The notes below the pieces were generated by a model. The model did no database searches and was not told the DNA's origin. It was given only the letters and a program-made list of their open reading frames with translations. The translations under genes and the position numbers were made by a program. DNA of 10,478 nucleotides from DASZZY01 sp036260395 (GTDB taxonomy: Bacteria; Actinomycetota; UBA4738; CALAEC01): positions 1 to 10,478 of the forward strand of contig DASZZY010000050.1 in assembly GCA_036260395.1 (NCBI GenBank), written 5' to 3'. How positions within the stretch are numbered: position 1 is the first letter of the stretch; every line of letters starts with the position of its first letter. Shown piece after piece: positions 5,884 to 10,478 of the stretch.

Positions 5884-5908
5884 ATGCCCGGCGTGGCGCG
5901 AACGAAAC
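5884..5908 (-). promoter_or_regulatory. Sigma-F/sigma-B-like promoter candidate upstream of the anti-sigma gene
   Basis: On the reverse strand GTTT (5908-5905) is followed after exactly 15 nt by GGGCAT (5889-5884), close to the sigma-B/sigma-F pattern GTTT-N14-17-GGGTAT, with one mismatch. Transcription would start near 5877, about 9 nt before the ATG. Anti-sigma genes of this family are often transcribed by their own sigma factor, which is why this match is worth noting. Confidence 0.35.
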
Positions 5909-5930
5909 CCGGACCTCGGTGATATCCGGG
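5899..5930 (-). terminator. Candidate terminator after the YyaL-like gene
   Basis: On the reverse strand, 16 bases after the stop codon, CCCGGA (5930-5925) pairs perfectly with TCCGGG (5913-5908) across an 11-nt loop and is followed by TTTCGTT. The stem is short and the T-run imperfect, so this is tentative. It partly overlaps the GTTT of the promoter candidate. Confidence 0.35.
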
Positions 5931-5945
5931 GCCACCGCCGGCCCG

Positions 5946-7976
5946 CTACGCGAGCTGGGCGGCCAGGTCCTCGGGCTCGGTCACCGGCATGCGGCACGTG
6001 AACCGCTCGCAGACGTAGGCGGCGGCCCGCCCGTCCACCGGGGCGCGGTCCGCCAGCAGCGGAACCAGCCGGGGGGCCTGGGGATCGGCGGGGTCGCCCG
6101 CCGCCAGCACGACGTTCGGGAGGTACCGTTGCCAGACCACCTCGACGAGGCGGCGGGTGTCGTCGGCGCCGGGCCGCCCGACGACGGCGATCTCCTTCGA
6201 GCGAGACAGGTAGAGGTCGAGGGCCCCCAGGGCATGGCCGAAGCCGGTCGGGGCCCGGGGGACTAGGTCGCGGACCGCCCGCAGGGCGCCGACCCCGGCC
6301 GTCTCGTACCCCGCCTCCCCGGTCAGCAGCGCGAGCCGCTGGAAGACCTCGGCCGCTACAGAGTTCCCCGACGGTACGGCGTTGTCGAACAGCTCCTTGG
6401 GCCGGACCACGAGCCGCTCGGCGTCGGACCCGGTCTGGAAGAAGCCGCCCCCCGGGTCCGGGAACAGCCGGAGGATGTCCTCCGCCAGCCGCCGGGCCTC
6501 GGCCATCCACCGCAGGTCGAACGTGCTCTCGTAGAGCGTGAGGCACCCGGCGGCCAGCAGCGCGTGGTCGTCCAGATAGGCCGGCCCGCTGGTCCGCCCC
6601 TCGCGCCACGCCCGCAGAAGCCGTCCGTCCTCGCGGCGGAGGGCGGTCACGACGAAGTCGGCGGCGGCCTCGGCCGCCCGCACGTACCGCGGGTCGTCGA
6701 GGGCCCGCCCGGCCTCGGCCAGCGCGGCGACGGCCAGGCCGTTCCACGAGGCCAGGACCTTGTCGTCCGTGGCCGGACGGACCCGCCGCTCGCGCACCTG
6801 GAGGAGCCGGGCCCGGGCCTCCTGGACCCGACGGTCGAGCTCCTCCCGCGAGACGCCGGCGTCGGCGGCCACCTCCTCCGGCGGGCTGGGCGTCCACAGG
6901 ACGTTGGTCCCTTCCCAGTTGCCCTCCGGGCGGGCCCCGAAGTAGGCCGCCGCCATCTCGCCCGCCTCGCGGACCAGCTCCTCGTGCGACCACACGAAAA
7001 ACTTCCCCTCGACGCCGTCGGAGTCGGCGTCCTGGGCTGAAAAGAAGCCGCCGTCGGGATGCCGCATCTCCCGGAGGAGGTATTCCAGCGTCTCGACCAC
7101 GACGCGCCGGTAGCGCTCGTCGCCGGCGACCTGCCAGGCGTGGAGGTAGAGGCGGGCGAGCTGGGCGTTGTCGTAGAGCATCTTCTCGAAGTGGGGGACC
7201 AGCCAGGCGCGGTCGGTCGAGTAGCGGTGGAAGCCGCCCCCGAGCTGGTCGTAGATCCCGCCGGCGGCCATCCGGTCGAGCGTCCCGGTCACCATGTCGA
7301 GGGCGCCCTCCCAGCCGCGGAGGTGGCAGCGGAGCGCGAACTCCAGCGTCATCGGCTGGGGGAACTTCGGCGCCTGGCCGAAGCCGCCCCACTCCGGGTC
7401 GAACCCCCGACGGAGCCCGTCGTAGGCCTGCCGCAGGAGCTCCTCGGTGAGCGGCTCCGACGACGCCCCGCCGCCGGCCTCCCGGGCGAGGACGCCGACC
7501 ACCTGTCGGCCCTGGCGGACGACGTCGTCGCGACGGTCGCGCCAGGCCTCAGCCACCGCCTGGAGCACCCGGCGGAACCCCGGCATCCCGTGGCGGTCCT
7601 CGGGCGGGAAGTACGTCCCGGCGTAGAACGGGTCCCCCTCGGGGGTCAGGAACACCGTCATGGGCCAGCCGCCGTGGCCGCTCATGGCCTGGACGGCATC
7701 CATGTAGATCGCGTCGACGTCGGGCCGCTCCTCGCGGTCGACCTTGATGTTGACGAAGTGCTCGTTCATCAGCCGGGCGGTGTCAGGATCCTCGAACGAC
7801 TCGTGGGCCATGACGTGGCACCAGTGGCACGCCGCGTAGCCCACCGAGAGCAGGATCGGCTTCCCCTCGGCCCGGGCGCGCTCCAGCGCCTCCGAGCCCC
7901 ACTCGTACCAGTCCACGGGGTTCTCGGCGTGCTGGAGCAGGTACGGGCTCGTTGCGTTCGCCAGTCGGTTCCCCAT
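5946..7976 (-). CDS. YyaL/SSP411 family thioredoxin-domain protein
   Basis: The 676-aa protein belongs to the YyaL (DUF255, spermatogenesis-associated protein 20) family and has the usual length. The N-terminal thioredoxin-like domain starts MGNRLANATSPYLLQHAENP, carries CHWCHVM (50-56) with the redox pair Cys50/Cys53, and continues through MSGHGGWPMTVFLTP and GTYFPPEDRHGMPGF. The rest (from about residue 190) is an alpha/alpha-barrel resembling N-acylglucosamine epimerase and other six-hairpin glycosidases, with GGIYDQLGGGFHRYSTD, WLVPHFEKMLYDNAQL, ADSDGVEGKFFVW and SWNGLAVAAL. The function in bacteria is unknown. The reading frame is open to 8048, but ATG 7976 is the family start and has a TAGAGT box 7 nt upstream. 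It is divergent from the Trp-rich/UbiB operon (96 bp between starts). Confidence 0.95.
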   Translation of the reverse strand: MGNRLANATSPYLLQHAENPVDWYEWGSEALERARAEGKPILLSVGYAACHWCHVMAHESFEDPDTARLMNEHFVNIKVDREERPDVDAIYMDAVQAMSGHGGWPMTVFLTPEGDPFYAGTYFPPEDRHGMPGFRRVLQAVAEAWRDRRDDVVRQGRQVVGVLAREAGGGASSEPLTEELLRQAYDGLRRGFDPEWGGFGQAPKFPQPMTLEFALRCHLRGWEGALDMVTGTLDRMAAGGIYDQLGGGFHRYSTDRAWLVPHFEKMLYDNAQLARLYLHAWQVAGDERYRRVVVETLEYLLREMRHPDGGFFSAQDADSDGVEGKFFVWSHEELVREAGEMAAAYFGARPEGNWEGTNVLWTPSPPEEVAADAGVSREELDRRVQEARARLLQVRERRVRPATDDKVLASWNGLAVAALAEAGRALDDPRYVRAAEAAADFVVTALRREDGRLLRAWREGRTSGPAYLDDHALLAAGCLTLYESTFDLRWMAEARRLAEDILRLFPDPGGGFFQTGSDAERLVVRPKELFDNAVPSGNSVAAEVFQRLALLTGEAGYETAGVGALRAVRDLVPRAPTGFGHALGALDLYLSRSKEIAVVGRPGADDTRRLVEVVWQRYLPNVVLAAGDPADPQAPRLVPLLADRAPVDGRAAAYVCERFTCRMPVTEPEDLAAQLA

Positions 7977-7983
7977 CTCCCTG

Positions 7984-7989
7984 ACTCTA
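7984..7989 (-). promoter_or_regulatory. Candidate -10 box (TAGAGT), leaderless yyaL-like start
   Basis: On the reverse strand TAGAGT ends 7 nt before the ATG at 7976, which would make the A of ATG the first transcribed base. The spacer CAGGGAG touches the ATG directly, too close to work well as a ribosome binding site. Confidence 0.45.
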
Positions 7990-8002
7990 CCCCCCGGCCC
8001 CA

Positions 8003-8017
8003 CGGCCGGAACGGCCG
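8003..8017. repeat. CGGCCG-GAA-CGGCCG inverted repeat in a divergent promoter region
   Basis: Two copies of the self-complementary hexamer CGGCCG are separated by GAA, giving a 6-bp symmetrical site. It lies 15 bp upstream of the forward -10 candidate (8033-8038), covering the -35 position, and between the two divergent genes. An operator is possible; chance in GC-rich DNA is the alternative. Confidence 0.3.
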
Positions 8018-8032
8018 CGGCGAGCGTGCCTT

Positions 8033-8038
8033 TACACT
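8033..8038 (+). promoter_or_regulatory. Candidate -10 box (TACACT) for the Trp-rich protein/UbiB operon
   Basis: TACACT fits TANNNT and is in the only AT-richer patch of this gap. Transcription would start around 8045, giving a leader of roughly 28 nt that contains a strong ribosome binding site. No convincing -35 hexamer is seen. Confidence 0.45.
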
Positions 8039-8061
8039 GGACCCTCACAGCGCCGGGAAGC

Positions 8062-8070
8062 GGGAGGGAG
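8062..8070 (+). promoter_or_regulatory. Strong Shine-Dalgarno before the Trp-rich small gene
   Basis: GGGAGGGAG ends 2 nt before the ATG at 8073 and offers GGAG/GGGAG cores at spacings of about 2-6 nt. It is the clearest ribosome binding site in the window, fixes the start of the 80-aa gene and contrasts with the leaderless look of other starts here. Confidence 0.6.
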
Positions 8071-8072
8071 CG

Positions 8073-8315
8073 ATGGAGGAGCTCGAGGAGACCCTGAACG
8101 ACTCGGTGTCCGGCCTCCAGGAGGTGGCCGCCACGGTCAAGCCGCCCGAGGGGTGGCGGCGGTTCCAGGACGTGACGATCGAGCAGTTCTGGCAGTCGTG
8201 GCCGGAGATCCGGGCCTGGGGCGAGTGGATGTGGCAGCTGATCGACGCCGAGCGGGGGGAGAAGGCCACCCCGGTGGCGGACCCGGAGCTCGACGAGTCG
8301 GGGAGCGCCGGGTGA
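8073..8315 (+). CDS. Trp-rich small protein of unknown function, coupled to USP-UbiB
   Basis: This 80-aa protein (MEELEETLNDSVSGLQEVAA...) is not one I recognise. It has an acidic N-terminal helix-like segment (1-21), then a central block with six tryptophans (residues 28, 40, 43, 49, 52, 54), including FWQSWPEI and WGEWMWQLID, and an acidic, disordered-looking tail (60-80). There is no signal peptide, cysteine or long hydrophobic helix, so it is probably cytosolic or a peripheral membrane protein; the Trp pattern suits an amphipathic helix or a protein-binding surface. A strong Shine-Dalgarno and codon use like the neighbours support that it is real. Its stop overlaps the GTG of the next gene (GTGA), so the two are translationally coupled and may act together. 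The frame is open far upstream, but only the ATG at 8073 has a ribosome binding site. Confidence 0.8.
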   Translation: MEELEETLNDSVSGLQEVAATVKPPEGWRRFQDVTIEQFWQSWPEIRAWGEWMWQLIDAERGEKATPVADPELDESGSAG

Positions 8316-10393
8316 GCCGACCGCCCGGCGCCGTGGGCCGCATCCTGGTGGCCACCGACCAGTCCACGAGCGCGACGCACGCGGTCCGGTGGGCCGCCGA
8401 CATGTCGGAGCGCTACGGGGCCGAGCTGATCCTCCTCCAGGTCGTGATCCCGCACGGAACGGGCGACGGGGGCGGCGAGGTCTCGCCGCAGCGGGCCACC
8501 GAGGAGCTCACCCGGCTGGCCCGGGAGCTGGCCGGCGAGCGCGGACGGGCCCGGGTGGTGGTCGACCCCGATCCCGCGCTGGCCATCGTCCGGGCCGCCG
8601 AGGAGTCCGGGGTCGACGTGGTGGTGGTCGGGAACGTCGGCATGCGGGGCCGGAAGAGCTTCCTGCTGGGCAACGTGCCGAACCGCGTCTCCCACAACGC
8701 CCGGTGCTCGGTGATCATCGTCAACACCGCCGAGACCGGCGACGGCAAGCGCCCGGCCGGTCCGCCCCCGATCCTGCCGACGCTCGAGCCCGAGCCCCGG
8801 TTGGAGCGCGAGGGGCCGCTCCTGGGCCGGGCGGCCCGCATCGGGCGGATCCTGGCCAAGCAGGGGTTCCAGGAGCTCTTCACCGCGACGAAAGCCGCCG
8901 ACGAGGCCACGCTCCGCGAGCGCGCCCGGCGGCTCCGGGGCGCCATGGAGGAGCTGGGCCCCACGTTCGCCAAGATGGGGCAGATCCTCTCGACCCGCCC
9001 GGACCTCCTGCCCGCGGCGTTCGTCGAGGAGCTGGCCACGCTGCAGGATCGCGTGCCGCCGCTCTCCGAGCCCGAGGTCGTCCGGGTCATGGAGGAGGAG
9101 CTCGGCGTCCCGTGGGAGGACGTGTTCGAGAGCATCGATCCCCAGCCCATGGCGGCCGGCACGGTGGCGCAGGTCCACAAGGCCACGCTGGCCGACGGGG
9201 AGCGCGTGGTGGTGAAGGTCCAGCGCCCCACCGCCCGACAGGACATCCTCCAGGACCTCGGCCTGCTGGAGCTGTTCGCCGAGAAGACCGCCGAGCGCTC
9301 GGCGTTCCGCCAGGTGATGGACCTGCCGATGATCATCGAGCACCTCTCGGCGTCCCTCCGGCGGGAGCTGGACTTCCGCCAGGAGGCCGCCAACCTCCAG
9401 CGGATGCACGAGGTGCTCGCGCCCTTCTCCCGCCTGGACGTGCCCGGCGTCCACACCGACTTCTCCACCGACCGGCTGCTGGTGATGGAGGAGGTGCAGG
9501 GGATCCCCGTGCGCCAGGCGCCGGAGGGCCCCGCCCGCACGGAGGCCGCCCGCCAGCTCCTCGAGTCGTACTACCAGCAGATCCTGGCGGACGGCTTCTT
9601 CCACGCCGACCCCCACCCCGGCAACATGATGTGGTGGAACGACAAGATCTACTTCCTCGACCTCGGCATGGTCGGGGAGGTCGAGGCCGAGACCCGCCAG
9701 CTCATGGTCCTCCTGCTGCTCGCGTTCTGGCGGGAGGACGTCTCGTTCCTGTCCGATGTCGTCCTGATGCTGGCCGGCGAGGAGCAGCGCTCGGACCTCG
9801 ACCTCGACGCGTTCCAGCGGGAGGTCGGCTCCCTGCTCCAGCGGTACCGCGGCCTGTCGCTGAAGGAGATGCAGCTCGGGCCGATCCTCCAGGAGATCAC
9901 CGAGATCTCGATCCGCCACGGTGTTCGCCTGCCGGCGTCGCTGGCGCTGACCGGGAAGGCCCTGGCCCAGATGCAGCTGGCCACCGCGGAGCTCGATCCC
10001 ACGCTCGACCCGCTGTCGGTGGTGGGCGACTTCATGATGAAGGGCTTCCTGGACCGTCTCCGCGAGCGGGCCGATCCGAAGTGGCTGTTCTACGAGGGCC
10101 AGAAGATCCGGGCCCGCCTGGTCCGGCTCATGGAGGCCATCGAACGGCTGTCGGGCGCGCGACCGGGGCCGAAGCTCCAGGTCCACTTCAAGGGCACCGA
10201 GAACCTGGAGACGACGATCCGGCGGGCCGGGCGGAGGATCGCGCTGGCGCTGACCGCGGGCGGCGCGCTGGTCGGCGCGGCCATCGCCTCGACCGCTGCG
10301 GGGGTCCCCGACTGGATCCCGGCGGCCATGGGGAGCACCGGCGGCCTCCTGACGGGCGGGCTACTGATCGACCTGTTCCGGCGAAACCGTTAG
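8312..10393 (+). CDS. Universal stress protein-UbiB (ABC1/AarF) kinase-like fusion, membrane-anchored
   Basis: The 693-aa protein joins two domains. Residues 8-138 are a UspA domain (GRILVATDQSTSATHAVRW) with the ATP loop G107-x2-G110-x9-G120, though the usual Ser/Thr after it is Asn121. A Pro-rich linker (about 145-165) leads to a UbiB-type atypical kinase: KMGQ (221-224, the KxGQ motif), an altered Ala-rich loop MAAGTVAQVH (280-289), Lys302 in VVVKVQRP, ELDFRQEAAN (352-361), catalytic-type HADPHPGN (431-438) and DLG (450-452). Two hydrophobic segments (about 643-662 and 667-686) form the C-terminal anchor typical of the family. UbiB relatives are ATPases that support ubiquinone or other prenyl-lipid metabolism. 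GTG 8312 overlaps the previous stop as GTGA and has GGGGAG 6 nt upstream; a longer in-frame reading to 8153 overlaps the small gene and is rejected. Confidence 0.93.
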   Translation: MSRPPGAVGRILVATDQSTSATHAVRWAADMSERYGAELILLQVVIPHGTGDGGGEVSPQRATEELTRLARELAGERGRARVVVDPDPALAIVRAAEESGVDVVVVGNVGMRGRKSFLLGNVPNRVSHNARCSVIIVNTAETGDGKRPAGPPPILPTLEPEPRLEREGPLLGRAARIGRILAKQGFQELFTATKAADEATLRERARRLRGAMEELGPTFAKMGQILSTRPDLLPAAFVEELATLQDRVPPLSEPEVVRVMEEELGVPWEDVFESIDPQPMAAGTVAQVHKATLADGERVVVKVQRPTARQDILQDLGLLELFAEKTAERSAFRQVMDLPMIIEHLSASLRRELDFRQEAANLQRMHEVLAPFSRLDVPGVHTDFSTDRLLVMEEVQGIPVRQAPEGPARTEAARQLLESYYQQILADGFFHADPHPGNMMWWNDKIYFLDLGMVGEVEAETRQLMVLLLLAFWREDVSFLSDVVLMLAGEEQRSDLDLDAFQREVGSLLQRYRGLSLKEMQLGPILQEITEISIRHGVRLPASLALTGKALAQMQLATAELDPTLDPLSVVGDFMMKGFLDRLRERADPKWLFYEGQKIRARLVRLMEAIERLSGARPGPKLQVHFKGTENLETTIRRAGRRIALALTAGGALVGAAIASTAAGVPDWIPAAMGSTGGLLTGGLLIDLFRRNR

Positions 10394-10478
10394 CTCGACG
10401 TCCTCCCGGTCGGCGGGCCGGTCGCCGGCCCGGGAGGCCTCCTGCCCGCGGCGCCGGAGGACCTTCATCAGGCGCCGC
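10361..10478 (-). CDS. 3' end of an unidentified gene, overlapping the UbiB gene
   Basis: On the reverse strand a frame is open from the window edge to a TAG at 10363-10361, giving 38 residues that begin RRLMKVLRRRGQEASRAG and end VELTVSPEQVDQ. Third codon positions are almost all G or C up to the overlap, and the composition (a basic helix followed by an acidic tail) looks like a genuine protein C-terminus. The other two reverse frames read poorly or hit stops. The last 33 bases lie inside the 3' end of the convergent UbiB gene. No family can be assigned from the tail alone. Confidence 0.6.
   Translation of the reverse strand, partial: RRLMKVLRRRGQEASRAGDRPADREDVELTVSPEQVDQ
10402..10437. 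repeat. GC-rich hairpin after the UbiB gene
   Basis: GGGCCGG (10415-10421) pairs with CCGGCCC (10425-10431) across the 3-nt loop TCG, and CCTCCC (10402-10407) can pair with GGGAGG (10432-10437) outside it, leaving a one-sided 7-nt bulge. It begins about 9 nt after the UbiB stop. There is no T-tract, and it lies within the coding region of the opposing gene, so a terminator role is uncertain. Confidence 0.35.

Noticed and set aside
5865..5885. Six-codon leader ORF (MNQTRP-stop) overlapping the anti-sigma ATG as ATGA
   Set aside because: It has no ribosome binding site, could arise by chance, and would not be transcribed if the GTTT-N15-GGGCAT promoter is used.
5500..7392. 630-codon reverse frame running from inside the yyaL-like gene through the anti-sigma gene
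   Set aside because: Only the last 122 codons are protein-like; the upstream part is an out-of-frame Arg/Gly/Pro-rich reading of the YyaL-type gene, so the real start is ATG 5868.
8045..10186. 713-codon open frame antisense to the USP-UbiB gene
   Set aside because: Its protein is His/Arg/Gly/Leu-rich low-complexity text with no motif; it is an effect of GC-rich third positions in the real gene on the other strand.

Overview
The window is very GC-rich (codon third positions are almost all G or C), free of mobile elements, RNA genes and CRISPR arrays, and packed with short gaps and 4- to 8-base gene overlaps. An MpaB/DUF2236 oxygenase, an ACAD10/11-type acyl-CoA dehydrogenase, a YyaL-type protein, an RsbW-like ATPase and several TANNNT boxes a few bases before start codons all fit a chromosome of a high-GC, probably uncultured Actinomycetota (acidimicrobial or thermoleophilial type). 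This placement is an inference; no marker gene is present.

Layout. 1-233 (-): 5' part of a small membrane protein. 378-1157 (+): MpaB/DUF2236 oxygenase. 1198-2406 (+): acyl-CoA dehydrogenase. 2413-3384 (-): YihY/BrkB membrane protein, ending tail-to-tail with the dehydrogenase and starting head-to-head with the next operon. 3417-5492 (+): a three-gene overlapping operon of APH-type phosphotransferase, HAD hydrolase and single-domain rhodanese. 5500-5868 (-): RsbW-like anti-sigma/HATPase protein. 5946-7976 (-): YyaL/SSP411-type thioredoxin-domain protein. 8073-10393 (+): a two-gene operon of a tryptophan-rich 80-aa protein of unknown function and a universal-stress-protein/UbiB-kinase fusion. 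10361-10478 (-): 3' end of an unidentified gene overlapping the end of the UbiB gene.

How the genes work together. The dehydrogenase, phosphotransferase and HAD protein are the three domains that make up the single animal protein ACAD10 (HAD-APH-ACAD); APH+ACAD alone is ACAD11 and also corresponds to LvaA/LvaC of Pseudomonas levulinate catabolism. The likely shared job is catabolism of 4-hydroxyacyl-CoA: the kinase phosphorylates the 4-hydroxyl and the dehydrogenase-fold enzyme removes the phosphate, leading into beta-oxidation. The rhodanese tied to this operon is unexplained. The right-hand operon couples a novel Trp-rich small protein to a membrane-anchored UbiB-type atypical kinase carrying an N-terminal UspA domain, which suggests stress- or ATP-dependent control of a membrane lipid or quinone function.

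Regulatory reading. Several promoters look leaderless or nearly so. The APH operon and YihY seem to share a symmetrical TACCCTA box. The anti-sigma gene has a sigma-F/sigma-B-like GTTT-N15-GGGCAT signal. All three convergent junctions are extremely tight (6 bp, 7 bp and a 33-bp overlap).
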